64,000 bases of DNA from Alphaproteobacteria bacterium (GTDB lineage Bacteria > Myxococcota_A > UBA796 > GCA-2862545), in contig JACKET010000025.1 of the NCBI GenBank assembly GCA_020632875.1, forward strand, positions 1 through 64,000. The letters run 5' to 3'. Shown here piece by piece: positions 48,670-58,030 of this stretch; position 1 is the stretch's first letter; each line of letters begins with the position of its first letter. The translations under genes and the position numbers were made by a program. The notes beneath the pieces were generated by a model that saw only the letters and a list, made by a program, of their open reading frames with translations, ran no database searches and was not told the origin of the DNA.

Positions 48670-49803
48670 CTACCCGAGCAGGGCGAGCAGGACGCCGGCG
48701 GCCACCGCGCTGCCGATGACGCCGGCGACATTCGGGCCCATCGCGTGCATCAGCAGGAGGTTCGAGGGATTGGCCTCCTGACCCACGCGGTTCACGACCC
48801 GCGCCGCCATCGGGACCGCCGACACGCCCGCCGCGCCGATCAGCGGGTTGATCGGGTCGCGGCTGACGAGGTTCATGAGCTTCGCGAGCAGCACGCCCGC
48901 GGCGGTGCCGATGCAGAACGCGACGAGGCCGAGCGCCAGGATGCCGAGCGTCTCGGGATGCAGGAACTTCTCGGCCGACAGCTTCGAGCCGACCGCGAGC
49001 CCGAGCAGGATCGTCACGATGTTGATGAGCTCGTTCTTCGCGGCACCGGCGAGCCTGTCGACCACACCGGACTCCGAGAGCAGGTTCCCGAACATCAGCG
49101 CGCCGATGAGGGGCGTCGCGCTCGGGAGCAGCAGCGCGCACAGCACGAACACGACCAGCGGGAACACGATCTTCTCGACCCGACGCACCGGGCGGAGCTG
49201 CTTCATCACGATGCGGCGCTCGTCCTCCGTCGTGAGCGCCCGCATGATGGGCGGCTGGATGAGTGGGACCAGCGCCATGTACGAGTAGGCGGCCACGGCG
49301 ATCGCGCCGAGCAGATCGGGCGCGAGGCGCGTCGCGAGGAAGATGGCCGTGGGCCCGTCGGCGCCCCCGATGATCCCGATGGCCCCGGCGTCCTGCATCG
49401 AGAAGTCGATCCACGGCGTCATGTCGGACAGGGCCACCGCACCGATGAGCGTCGCGAAGATGCCGAACTGGGCGGCCGCTCCGAGCAGCGCCGTGCGTGG
49501 ATTGGCGAGCAGCGGCCCGAAGTCCGTGAGCGCCCCGACGCCCATGAAGATCAGCAGCGGGAACAGCCCGTTCGCCACGCCCGCCGCGTAGATGATGCCG
49601 AGGAACCCGTCGGGCTCGGAGATCCCGGCGCCCGGCACGTTGGCGAGCAGCCCGCCGAACCCGATCGGCACGAGCAGCAGGGGCTCGAAGCCCTTCTTGA
49701 TGGCGAGCCACAGGAGCGCGAAGCAAACGGCGGCCATGAGCGCGTGGCCCCACGTGGCCTGCGCGATGCCGGTGTCGTGCCAGAGCCGGACGAAGCCCTC
49801 CAT
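48670..49803 (-). CDS. oadB: Na+-translocating decarboxylase beta subunit (oxaloacetate decarboxylase type)
   Basis: A 377-residue polytopic membrane protein of the OadB/MmdB/GcdB family, which carries out decarboxylation of the biotin-bound carboxylate coupled to sodium export. GADGPTAIF and SNLLLMHAMGPNVAGVIGSA are family signatures; the central VGALTDFGPLL is also typical. The ATG overlaps the upstream biotin-protein stop by one base (TGATG). The whole G-A-B order of subunits is present. Confidence 0.92.
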   Translation of the reverse strand: MEGFVRLWHDTGIAQATWGHALMAAVCFALLWLAIKKGFEPLLLVPIGFGGLLANVPGAGISEPDGFLGIIYAAGVANGLFPLLIFMGVGALTDFGPLLANPRTALLGAAAQFGIFATLIGAVALSDMTPWIDFSMQDAGAIGIIGGADGPTAIFLATRLAPDLLGAIAVAAYSYMALVPLIQPPIMRALTTEDERRIVMKQLRPVRRVEKIVFPLVVFVLCALLLPSATPLIGALMFGNLLSESGVVDRLAGAAKNELINIVTILLGLAVGSKLSAEKFLHPETLGILALGLVAFCIGTAAGVLLAKLMNLVSRDPINPLIGAAGVSAVPMAARVVNRVGQEANPSNLLLMHAMGPNVAGVIGSAVAAGVLLALLG

Positions 49804-51629
49804 CAGGAAAGCACCACCAGCACGTCGCCGGAGCCGACCTGCGCGCCGGGCTCGGCGGGGATCTCGACGACCTTGCCCGCGGCTGGCGAGCTCACGGCGA
49901 TCTCCATCTTCAGGGCCTCCATGACGAGGAGCGTCTGGCCGGCCGTCACGGCGTCGCCGGGCTTCACCTCGAGGCGGAGGATCTTGCCGGGCATCTCGGC
50001 GGCCACCTCGGTGCGCGGACCGACCGGAGCGGCCTTCGCAGCGCCCGGCGCCGCGCCCTCCGCGACGGCGAACTCGTAGCGGACGCCATCGATGATCGCG
50101 ACGCCCCCGTCGAGCTCGACGGCGTAGCTGCGGCCCGAGACGGTCACGGACCAGGCGTTCGTCGCCGCGGGCTTCGCGACGGGCTTCGGGGGCTCGTTCT
50201 TGCGGATGCCGATGGGTCGATCGCCCTTCAGGAACGCGATGCCCTTGTCGCCCAGCGCAGACGCGATGAACACGTTCTCGTCGGTCGCCGTCAGGCCCGC
50301 GGCCGCGAGCTTCGCCTTCGCCGGGGCCGCGCCCTTCTTCGGGTCGCGGTCGTCGATGTCGCGCGGGTTCTCGGTGGTGGGCTCGAGGCCGAGCTGCTCG
50401 GCGGCGAGCGCCACGATCTCGGGGTCGGCGGGGACGGGCGTGCGCCCGAAGTACCCGAGCACCATCTTCCCGTAGCCGTCGGCGATGCGCTTCCAGGGCC
50501 CGAAGATGACGTTGTTGAAGGCCTGCTGGAAGTAGAACTGCGACACCGGCGTGACCGACGTGCCGAACCCGCCGCGCTTCACGACCTCGGACATGGCCGC
50601 CAGCACCTCGGGGTACCGGTCGAGCATGCCGTTGTCGCGCATCATCTGGGTGTTCGCCGTGAGCGCGCCGCCCGGCATGGGCGAGATGGGGATGAGCGGC
50701 TCGACGGCCGTGGCCTCGGGCGGGATGAAGTAGTCCTTCATGCACTCCTTGAAGACGTTCTCGGCCTCGAGCACCTTGCGGTAGTCGAGCCCGAGGTCGA
50801 ACTCGGAGCCGCGCAGGGCGTGCCACATCGTGAGCACGTCGACCTGCGAGGTGCCCCCGGAGCACGGTGCCATCGCGAGGTCGATGCCGTCGGCGCCCGC
50901 CTCGAGGGCCGCGCGGTAGGTGGCCACCGAGATGCCCGCGGTCTCGTGCGTGTGCACGCGCAGATGGACGTCGGGACCGAGCAGCGCCCGGGCCTGCTTG
51001 ATGGCCTCGTAGACCACGGCGGGCGTGGCGGTTCCGGACGCATCCTTGTAGCAGACCGAGTGGAACGGCACGCCGTCGTCGAGGATCTGGCGCAGGATGG
51101 CCGTATAGAACTCGGGCGAGTGGGCCTGCACCTCGGTGCCGTCGGGCGCCCGGTACGTGCCCTCGGCCCCCGGCGGCAGCGCCATCAGCGCGACGACCAC
51201 CTCGTGCTGGAGGCCGGCTTCGGCGATGCAGCGCCCGCTGTACGAGAGGTTGCGCACGTCGTTGAGCGCGTCGAAGTTCCGGATCGTCGTGATGCCGTGC
51301 TTCTTGAAGAGCTTCGCGTGCAGGTCGATCATGTCGGAGCTCTGGGAGTCGAGCCCGACGACGTTCACCCCGCGCGCGAGGGTCTGCAGGTTGGCGTCGG
51401 GCCCGGCCGCCGTGCGGAACGCGTCCATCATGTCGAACGCGTCTTCGCCGCAGTACAGGTAGAGCGCCTGGTACCGGGCGCCTCCGCCGGCCTCGAAGTG
51501 CGTGAACCCGGCGTCGCGGGCCGCTTCGACGGCGGGCAGGAAGTCGGCGGTGGCCACGCGGGCCCCGAAGACCGACTGGAAACCGTCGCGGAACGCGGTG
51601 TTCATGACGGATACGCGCTTCATCGCCAC
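49803..51629 (-). CDS. oadA: Oxaloacetate decarboxylase alpha subunit with biotinyl domain
   Basis: A 608-residue protein. Residues 1-270 form the carboxyltransferase barrel (TAFRDGFQSV, HTHETAGISVATY, GGTSQVDVL), then a conserved pyruvate-carboxylase-type domain, and the last 75 residues are a biotin carrier with VMEALKMEI, where Lys is biotinylated. It transfers carboxylate from oxaloacetate (or a similar acid) to biotin for the membrane beta subunit. GTG 51629 has a G-rich ribosome binding site at proper spacing; ATG 51623 is the alternative. It follows the small gamma-like gene directly. Confidence 0.92.
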   Translation of the reverse strand: MAMKRVSVMNTAFRDGFQSVFGARVATADFLPAVEAARDAGFTHFEAGGGARYQALYLYCGEDAFDMMDAFRTAAGPDANLQTLARGVNVVGLDSQSSDMIDLHAKLFKKHGITTIRNFDALNDVRNLSYSGRCIAEAGLQHEVVVALMALPPGAEGTYRAPDGTEVQAHSPEFYTAILRQILDDGVPFHSVCYKDASGTATPAVVYEAIKQARALLGPDVHLRVHTHETAGISVATYRAALEAGADGIDLAMAPCSGGTSQVDVLTMWHALRGSEFDLGLDYRKVLEAENVFKECMKDYFIPPEATAVEPLIPISPMPGGALTANTQMMRDNGMLDRYPEVLAAMSEVVKRGGFGTSVTPVSQFYFQQAFNNVIFGPWKRIADGYGKMVLGYFGRTPVPADPEIVALAAEQLGLEPTTENPRDIDDRDPKKGAAPAKAKLAAAGLTATDENVFIASALGDKGIAFLKGDRPIGIRKNEPPKPVAKPAATNAWSVTVSGRSYAVELDGGVAIIDGVRYEFAVAEGAAPGAAKAAPVGPRTEVAAEMPGKILRLEVKPGDAVTAGQTLLVMEALKMEIAVSSPAAGKVVEIPAEPGAQVGSGDVLVVLS

Positions 51630-51633
51630 GGGA

Positions 51634-51831
51634 TCAGCCCCCCTTCCGGTGTGCTTCGAGGGCCGCCAGGATCACGGCGATCTCGGGCGCAGGGCCCGGC
51701 GCGGCGGCCTTGCGCGGCGGTACGGGCTCTTCGAAGTACGCGCCGTAGCGCTCGAAGAACGCCGCCGACGCGTGCATCGTCGCGACCATCAACGTCAGGA
51801 AGCCGAACACGGCCGTCATCCCGACGCCCAT
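51634..51831 (-). CDS. oadG: Small gamma-like subunit of sodium-pump decarboxylase
   Basis: A 65-residue protein with one N-terminal TM helix (residues 3-22, GMTAVFGFLTLMVATM) and a short soluble tail with KAAAPGPAPEIAVIL, the size and layout of OadG/GcdC-type subunits that hold the complex together. ATG 51831 is chosen; a TTG lies directly before it. TATGCT (51875-51870) is a candidate -10 about 40 bases upstream, giving one promoter for the G-A-B operon. Confidence 0.7.
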   Translation of the reverse strand: MGVGMTAVFGFLTLMVATMHASAAFFERYGAYFEEPVPPRKAAAPGPAPEIAVILAALEAHRKGG

Positions 51832-51877
51832 CAACCAGAGCCCTTCGACCAGAATGCACCTCGGGCCGCAGCATACG

Positions 51878-53677
51878 TCAGCGCCCCGGCGCGTGCCTCC
51901 GGCGGGCGGCCAGCCCCACGAGCAGCAGACCCGTCAGCCCGGACGCTCCACCGGGAGCGGCGCATCCGCAGCCCTTGTCGTCGGTATCCGTGTCCACGTC
52001 GGTGTCGGTGTCCGCGTCGGAGTCCGTGTCCGCGTCGGAGTCCGTATCGGCGTCGGAGTCCGTGTCGGCGTCGCTGTCCGCGTCGGCATCGCTGTCCGCA
52101 TCGGTGTCGGCGTCTGCATCGGAGTCCGCGTCGCTGTCGGTGTCCGCGTCCGCATCGGTGTCCGCATCGGCATCCGTGTCCGTGTCCGCGTCGCCGCCGG
52201 TGTCCTGCCCGCCGCCGAATGCCACGGTCAGGGTGCCGTCCGCCGCGGGAGCGGGGACGGTCGTGACGGTGCCGTCGGGCCACCGCACGCGGAGCGTCGT
52301 GATGGCGGTGGTGGCGCCGAGCCCGAAGTGCTGGATGTGGCTGTGGGTCACGCCGTACCCCTCGCCTCCCCGCACCTCGCGGATCTGCGTGCCCCAGACG
52401 CCGTCGATCTCCACACGCGCACCGATGGCGCTGCGGTTCTCGGGCGGCCCCTCGAGGCGGACCTTCAGCCAGTGGTTCGTGTTCCCGTCGTTCAGGATCA
52501 GCCGATCGGGCGTGCTGGACGGGTTGTTGTAGCCGTTGGCGAAGCCCGCGAGGAGGTCGGGGAACCCGTTGTCGTCGAGATCGCCCACCGCGGCGCTGTG
52601 GATGGTGTTCCCGCCCGTCGGGAACGGGTTGGAGGCCTCGGTGAAGGTGCCGTCGCCGTCGTTGAAGTACAGGAAGTGGTTCCCGGCGTTGGCGGTCAGC
52701 AACAGGTCGACGAAGGTGTCGTTGTCGAAGTCCTCGAAGACGACCTGGATGCCCCCGACGAGGTCGATGGCCGAGATGCCCGACCCGGCGGTGGCGTCGG
52801 TGAAGGTGCCGTTGCCGTTGTTCAGGTACAGCCGGCTCGGGATGTCGTGGTTGATGACGAACGCGTCGAGGTCGCCGTCGAGATCGATGTCCGCGAAGTC
52901 CGTCGACCAGCTCTGCCCCTGGGGACGGAGCCCCGCGGCCTCGGCCACGTCGGTGTAGTTGCCGGCGCCGTCGTTCTGGAAGAGCAGGTTCAGCCGGCGA
53001 CCGTCCATCGGATCGACGACGTTGAGCCGGCACTTCGACAGGTACATGTCGAGGTCGCCGTCGTTGTCGTAGTCGGTCCACACGATCCCGTAGTTGCCGC
53101 TGTTGTCGGACGGGACGGTGGTGGCCGCGACGATGAGGCCGGGGTCGTAGGTGAGCACGCCGGTCCCGTCGTTCGAGAACGGGGCGGAGATGCCGTCGTC
53201 GTGGCAGACGAACAGGTCGACGTCCCCGTCGACGTCGATGTCGACGAAGCTGGAGCACTGCGTGAACACGCCGCCGGACGGGCCCGGGATCACGTCCGAG
53301 AACCAGGCGGTGCCGAGCCCGTTGGCCGAGAGCAGCCGGACGTTGTTGTAGGAGCCACCCGTGAAGATGTCCGGGAAGCCGTTCCCGTCGACGTCCGCGA
53401 TGGCCACGCTCCACTGGTGCATGTTCGACGTGGTGCCGTGGACGTACCGGACGAACGAGCCGCCGGGCTGCTGGAATTCGATCTCGAGGTCGGTCGCGTC
53501 GTCGAAGCGGACGATGTCGTCGCGCCCGTCGGCGTTCATGTCCGTGACGCCGATGGCCACGCCCGACGTGAGCGCCCCATTGACGAGGTCACTGCTGCCG
53601 TTCGAGAAGGTCACCTGTGCGAGGGCCGCCGAGGGAGCCAGCGCGAGCAGGGGCGTGAGGAGGAGTCGGACGTGCAT
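51878..53677 (-). CDS. Secreted FG-GAP/VCBS repeat protein with Asp-rich linker and MYXO-CTERM-like tail
   Basis: A 599-residue exported protein. Signal peptide MHVRLLLTPLLALAPSAALA, then FG-GAP/VCBS repeats (DMNADGRDD, DVDGNGFPD, DIDVDGDVD, DYDNDGDLDMY, DIDLDGDLDAF) with Ca-binding loops, an ASPIC/UnbV module (about residues 410-490), an Asp/Thr/Ser/Ala linker of about 75 residues and a C-terminal GCGCAAPGG, hydrophobic run, and AARRRH. It is a paralogue of the lipoprotein at 2809. GGAGG precedes the ATG. Probably displayed on the cell surface. Confidence 0.88.
   Translation of the reverse strand: MHVRLLLTPLLALAPSAALAQVTFSNGSSDLVNGALTSGVAIGVTDMNADGRDDIVRFDDATDLEIEFQQPGGSFVRYVHGTTSNMHQWSVAIADVDGNGFPDIFTGGSYNNVRLLSANGLGTAWFSDVIPGPSGGVFTQCSSFVDIDVDGDVDLFVCHDDGISAPFSNDGTGVLTYDPGLIVAATTVPSDNSGNYGIVWTDYDNDGDLDMYLSKCRLNVVDPMDGRRLNLLFQNDGAGNYTDVAEAAGLRPQGQSWSTDFADIDLDGDLDAFVINHDIPSRLYLNNGNGTFTDATAGSGISAIDLVGGIQVVFEDFDNDTFVDLLLTANAGNHFLYFNDGDGTFTEASNPFPTGGNTIHSAAVGDLDDNGFPDLLAGFANGYNNPSSTPDRLILNDGNTNHWLKVRLEGPPENRSAIGARVEIDGVWGTQIREVRGGEGYGVTHSHIQHFGLGATTAITTLRVRWPDGTVTTVPAPAADGTLTVAFGGGQDTGGDADTDTDADADTDADADTDSDADSDADADTDADSDADADSDADTDSDADTDSDADTDSDADTDTDVDTDTDDKGCGCAAPGGASGLTGLLLVGLAARRRHAPGR
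51978..52200 (-). repeat. Asp-rich hexanucleotide repeat array in linker
   Basis: About 220 bases of imperfect six-base units encoding Asp-Thr, Asp-Ala and Asp-Ser dipeptides. Third-codon changes keep the frame. It is placed before the sorting tail, where a flexible, acidic, probably Ca-binding spacer is expected. Confidence 0.8.
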
Positions 53678-53689
53678 GGGACCTCCGGG

Positions 53690-55837
53690 TCAGAATCCGT
53701 TGGAGACGGGGCCGTAGAGCGCGACGTCCCCTGCGGGGCCGGCCGGGCCGAGGGACTGGAGCCCGCCGTGCCCCTGGTACCCGCCCACGTTGGGCAGGTG
53801 GACGCAGCGCTCGCCCGCCTCGCAGAGCAGGTTGTCGTTGCCCACGCCGTCCTGGCCGATCTCGCGGGCATGGACGAGCAGCATCGAGCGGCAGCCGCTC
53901 GCGGTCCACATGGCGCCCTGGAGGCTCGCGCAGGCGGCCTGATCCGCGGTCCAGCGGTGCGGGACCACGACCGCGTCGGCATTCACGGGCACCTCGAGCA
54001 GGCCGCGCGCCACGGCGTCGGTCTCGCGCAGCGCCCAGTCCCACACCTGGCACGACGGGTTGGTGAGGTCGCAGTCGCCGCGCAGCGCGTTGTCGGGCAG
54101 CGGTGCGGCGCGGCCCCATCCCCGCCACGCCGTGTCCCACAGGATGCGCTCGTTCGCGAGGCTGTACGTCGCGAGCCCTGTCGCGTCGTCGTCCGGGTTC
54201 GCTGCGTCCGCCACGGCGCCCACGAAGCTCGTCGCGAGCGTCACACCGGTCGATTCGACGACCCCGGGCGTATCGGAGAACGCGCTGCACGCGGTCGGCG
54301 TGACGCCCACCACGCAGAGCGCATCGAGCCCGCCGGTCTGGAATCGGCCCGACAGGGTGACCGCGCTGTTGGCGCTGCGCGAGGCTCCGATGCCCGCGAC
54401 GCCCGTGCCCAGCCACTGATCCGTGAGGATGGCGTCGTGGAGCCGCACCCCGAGCGTGTCGTCGACCGTCACGCCGCGGAAGCCGTTGATGGAGGCGTAC
54501 GCGAGCACGGTCGTGTCGTCGGCGTCGTTCAGCCAGAGCGAGTGCGAGCCGCTCGCGTTGGACGTGGCGCCCAGCAGGGCGTTCGAGTGGCCGCCGAGCA
54601 CGTAGATGCCGACGTTGCTGTTCCCCACGACCACCGACGCCAGCACGTTGTCGTCGCCGTTCAGGCGGAGGCCCGAGGCGTGGCCCTGGAACACGGCCAG
54701 GCCCTCGAACAGGTTGTGGTGCGAGTTCGGGTCGACCTCCACGGGGTCGTTGGTGGTCGAGAATCGCGCGCCCTGGACGCGGTTGGCGCTCGACCCGACG
54801 AGCCTCAGGCTGCCGTCGCCGCGCACGTTGCGCACCACCGAGAACCGCGTGTCGTACAGGCGGATCACGAAGCTGTTCGTGCTGTCGAAGTCGCCTTCGA
54901 GCCACAGGAACCGCCGGCCCTGGTTGGGCGTGAGGTTCGACACGCCACCGAGCATCCGGGCCCCCGGCCCCGTGACCAGCGCCACGCGGTCGGCGGTGAT
55001 CAGCGGTGACGCGGCGGTGTCCGACGGGATGACGTAGACCGTGCCGGCCGTGTTCAGCACCGAGACATTCGTCACGACCTGGACGGGGTTGTCGTGCCAC
55101 GGCCCCGGCTCGGAGCTCGCGACCACGCCCGTGCCGTCTTCGACGACCAGGCGGTTGTCGCGCCACGCGAGGGCGGCGAAGTCGAGCAGGTCGGCGAGGC
55201 CCCTGCCCTCCTTCAGGCCCGTCGAGACGAAGCGGATGCCGCCATCGTCGACGCAGGACCACTGGAAGGCGTCGAGATCGTCGGTCGCCGTGAGGCCCGC
55301 GCAGGCCGTCGCACCCGGGACGGGCATCGCGAGCCACTCGCCGGCGTGGAGGCACGCGCTGTAGAACCCCGGCTCGGTGCCCGCGCACGCCGCCCCGGAC
55401 GCGTCGAACGGCGTGGCGCCATCCGACACGACGTAGTCGTTCCAGTGCGCCGACCCGCCGCCGAACCAGGCCGTCACTGCGGGGGGCGGGACGGCCGTGT
55501 CGCCCGGAGAGCCCGTGTCGGACGCGGTGTCCGCGGGGGCGGCCGTGTCGGCGGCCGTGTCCGCATCGGAATCGGTGTCGGCGTCCGTATCGGTGTCCGA
55601 GTCGGAATCGGTGTCGGTGTCGGTGTCGGCGTCCGTGTCGGTGTCGGCGTCCGTGTCGGTGTCGGCGTCGCTGTCCGCGTCGGAATCCGTGTCTGCATCG
55701 GAATCCGTGTCCGCGTCGGAATCGGAGTCCGAGTCGGCGTCGGTGTCGGTGTCCGCGTCGCCGTCGGGCACGGTGTCGGTGTCTTCGACCCGACCCTTGC
55801 ACCCGAGCGCGAGCAGCAGCGCGAACGTGAGACGCAT
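53690..55837 (-). CDS. Lipoprotein with Asp-rich linker and right-handed beta-helix domain
   Basis: A 715-residue lipoprotein (MRLTFALLLALGC lipobox). Residues 18-105 are Asp/Thr/Ser/Ala repeats. Residues about 110-230 form a Cys-rich domain, and 240-560 contain parallel beta-helix (PbH1/NosD-like) repeats, with the usual Asn ladders (NRVQGARFS, HNLFEGLAVF, DNVLASVVVGNSNVGI). The C-terminal 130 residues are Cys-containing. Such proteins often bind or cleave polysaccharide, but no catalytic residues can be named. GGAGG precedes ATG 55837 and TATACC is a likely -10. Confidence 0.82.
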   Translation of the reverse strand: MRLTFALLLALGCKGRVEDTDTVPDGDADTDTDADSDSDSDADTDSDADTDSDADSDADTDTDADTDTDADTDTDTDSDSDTDTDADTDSDADTAADTAAPADTASDTGSPGDTAVPPPAVTAWFGGGSAHWNDYVVSDGATPFDASGAACAGTEPGFYSACLHAGEWLAMPVPGATACAGLTATDDLDAFQWSCVDDGGIRFVSTGLKEGRGLADLLDFAALAWRDNRLVVEDGTGVVASSEPGPWHDNPVQVVTNVSVLNTAGTVYVIPSDTAASPLITADRVALVTGPGARMLGGVSNLTPNQGRRFLWLEGDFDSTNSFVIRLYDTRFSVVRNVRGDGSLRLVGSSANRVQGARFSTTNDPVEVDPNSHHNLFEGLAVFQGHASGLRLNGDDNVLASVVVGNSNVGIYVLGGHSNALLGATSNASGSHSLWLNDADDTTVLAYASINGFRGVTVDDTLGVRLHDAILTDQWLGTGVAGIGASRSANSAVTLSGRFQTGGLDALCVVGVTPTACSAFSDTPGVVESTGVTLATSFVGAVADAANPDDDATGLATYSLANERILWDTAWRGWGRAAPLPDNALRGDCDLTNPSCQVWDWALRETDAVARGLLEVPVNADAVVVPHRWTADQAACASLQGAMWTASGCRSMLLVHAREIGQDGVGNDNLLCEAGERCVHLPNVGGYQGHGGLQSLGPAGPAGDVALYGPVSNGF
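55548..55790 (-). repeat. Asp-rich hexanucleotide repeat array after lipobox
   Basis: About 240 bases of six-base units encoding Asp-Thr/Ser/Ala dipeptides, directly after the lipid-anchored Cys. Similar to the arrays at 51978 and 7849 but in an N-terminal position. Confidence 0.8.
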
Positions 55838-56040
55838 GCGACCTCCGCGGCCCGGTATAGCCGCTCAGCGCCCGCGGCGAGACGCGTTCGCCGATAGCGC
55901 CCGGCGCACCCGGGTCACCGGCGAGCTCGACCCCGCGGGTCGCGGCGTTCCAGGCCCACTCCCGAAGAAATTGTATCCGGTCGATATCCACCGGTGTACG
56001 GAGGGAATGAGGCATCCGCCTCAGGAGATCGACGAACGTC

Positions 56041-56613
56041 ATGATCCATCCCCACACGCGGCTGGCCCACATCGGCGAGCCCATCGGATTCGGCGTGGTC
56101 GCGACGCGCCCGATCCCCAAGGGAACCATCGTCTGGGTACGCGACCCGCTCGATCAGCGAATCCCCCGCGACCAGGCGCGCAGCCTCGGGCCGCTCTTCC
56201 GCGACGCGCTGCGCCACTACACCTTCTGGGAGGTCGAGCGCGGCGACCTCATCCTGTGCTGGGACCACGCCCGCTACGTGAACCACTCGTGCGAGGCGAA
56301 CTGCCTCGGCGGCGGCTTCGAGTTCGAGATCGCCGTGCGCGACATCGAGCCGGGCGAAGAGCTCACCGACGACTACGCCACCTTCGGCTATGCGTCCGAG
56401 CTGCCCTGTCAGTGCGGGGCGCCGACCTGCCGCGGCCTCGTGAAGCGCAGCGACGCGATGGAGATGGGCCCCGTGTGGGACGCCCGTCTGATCGCCGCGA
56501 TGGCCCGGCTCTCCGCGGTCGAGCAGCCGCTCTGGCCGCTGGTCGAAGACAAGGCCCGCGTCGACCAGGCGCTCCGCGACCCGCGAAAGACGCCGCTGCA
56601 CCGGGTCGCCTGA
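56041..56613 (+). CDS. SET-domain protein (predicted lysine methyltransferase)
   Basis: A 190-residue protein with a complete SET core: GFGVVATRPIPKGTIVW at the N-terminus, the RYVNHSCEANC motif that contacts SAM, GEELTDDYATFG with the catalytic Tyr, and a post-SET Cys cluster (CQCGAPTCRG). The helical end (about 145-190) is extra. Family members methylate lysines of proteins; the bacterial substrate is unknown. No other chromatin-like gene is nearby. AGGAGA lies about 12 bases before ATG 56041. No related operon partners. Confidence 0.88.
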   Translation: MIHPHTRLAHIGEPIGFGVVATRPIPKGTIVWVRDPLDQRIPRDQARSLGPLFRDALRHYTFWEVERGDLILCWDHARYVNHSCEANCLGGGFEFEIAVRDIEPGEELTDDYATFGYASELPCQCGAPTCRGLVKRSDAMEMGPVWDARLIAAMARLSAVEQPLWPLVEDKARVDQALRDPRKTPLHRVA

Positions 56614-56618
56614 GGCAC

Positions 56619-57929
56619 CTACGGGCAGAACGCCCGTACCGACGCGCTCCACCACGCCGCGTTCCACCGCGCGGACCCGTCGGGCTGCACGAGCAGGGCG
56701 GCGTGGAGCACGCCGTCGCGGTGGAGGAAGGTGCGCGCCGCGGCTCCCGGGATGCTCCCGAAGACCTCGGCCCCGTCGGTGTAGCCGGGAGGGCGCTCGA
56801 CCGGGCCGTGCACGTCCCACGTCCCCGACCCCTCGCAGCGTGCGCCGAAGTACACCCACGGGCCCGGGTCGTCCTCGGTCTCCCACATCAGGAAGGCGTT
56901 CCCGTCGACGAGGACGAGCTTCGGCTGGCGATGCCGCGGGCCGGGCGGGTCGATCACGCTCGCACGCCACGGCTCCTCGTCGAGGCACTCGCCCGTGCAC
57001 TCCCAGAGCAGCAGCTCGTCGCGGTTGGTGGAGCTCGCCGCGGCCACGGCGTAGTGGTCGCCCTCCACCGCCACCGCCGGGAAGTTGGCGCCCTCGTGGC
57101 CCGGCGGGAACCCGAGGTCGAACGGACGCCCGACCTCCCAGCCGTCCGGACCGAGCCGGTCCATGCGCGCCTGGATCGCGTCCCCGTCGGGCTCCGAGTG
57201 CCACACCGACAAGCGCCGCCCGTCGGATCCGAACCCGAAGTCGCAGTGGTCCTGCACGCCCGCGGCGTCGGCGACGGCCTCGAGTGGCCGCGTGTTCCAG
57301 GCCTCGGCGCCCGCGCGGGTCTTCACGAAGACGTCCTGCTCGGGCTCGTCGTCGTACGCGGTGACGCACAGGTGGTCGGTGGCGAGCACGGGGTCGCGGT
57401 CGACGTGCGCGCGACCGAAGCGCAGCCCGAGCCCCGGCGGGTCGACCCGCACACGCGAGACCGGCGCGGCCAGGTCGGTGCGCGACTGGGTGATCAGCTC
57501 GAGCTGGGGACGCGTCTGGAGCACGTTCTGCTTCGCGACGACCTGCACCGTCGCGTCGCCGTCGTCCACGAGGATGGCCGGGTAGTGGCCGGTGAGCGGT
57601 GTGAGGCGCGATTCGCTCACGACCTTCGCGGCCAACGCGGTCCCGTCCCACCGGATCAGGTCGACGTCGGCGCGGCCGAGCGCCCAGGTCGCGTGCTCCA
57701 CGGCGATCCAGATCTCGTCGTCTGCCGCGGCGATCGACACGGTGAACCCCGTGCGCCCCGACGACGCGAGGTCGCGGACCTCGACGGAGTGCGGCTCCAC
57801 CAGCGCCTCGCCCGTGTCGGCCGTCGCGACGGGCACCGCCGTGTCACCGGTCTCCTCGGGTTCGGGCGTCGGCACGGGCGGTGTGGACGGGGGGCCCGGG
57901 CACCCGATCAGTCCGGCCAGCACGAGCAC
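56619..57929 (-). CDS. Large lipoprotein, probable beta-propeller, unknown function
   Basis: A 436-residue lipoprotein (MLVLAGLIGC lipobox, then a Pro/Thr linker with DTAVP and ADTGEA). The mature part is beta-strand-rich with repeated blade-like units (GFTVSIAAADDEIWIAVE, VSVWHSEPDGDAI-like segments) and several Cys. No family is recognised with certainty; a beta-propeller is a guess. GTG 57929 has GGGAGG five bases upstream. TAGGCT (about 57970-57965) is the -10 candidate. Confidence 0.72.
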   Translation of the reverse strand: MLVLAGLIGCPGPPSTPPVPTPEPEETGDTAVPVATADTGEALVEPHSVEVRDLASSGRTGFTVSIAAADDEIWIAVEHATWALGRADVDLIRWDGTALAAKVVSESRLTPLTGHYPAILVDDGDATVQVVAKQNVLQTRPQLELITQSRTDLAAPVSRVRVDPPGLGLRFGRAHVDRDPVLATDHLCVTAYDDEPEQDVFVKTRAGAEAWNTRPLEAVADAAGVQDHCDFGFGSDGRRLSVWHSEPDGDAIQARMDRLGPDGWEVGRPFDLGFPPGHEGANFPAVAVEGDHYAVAAASSTNRDELLLWECTGECLDEEPWRASVIDPPGPRHRQPKLVLVDGNAFLMWETEDDPGPWVYFGARCEGSGTWDVHGPVERPPGYTDGAEVFGSIPGAAARTFLHRDGVLHAALLVQPDGSARWNAAWWSASVRAFCP

Positions 57930-58030
57930 AGACGCCTCCCCCGGCTCCAGCGCCGTCGCCGCAGCCTATCCGGCGGCGGCGCCACTCGCCCGGAGCGGGC
58001 GCAGAGCGTCTCGAATCGATTCAGTGTGAT

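Noticed and set aside
51978..52200. Repeat array considered as a non-coding satellite or CRISPR-like array
   Set aside because: The units are six bases, stay in frame and encode Asp-rich linkers of an exported protein.
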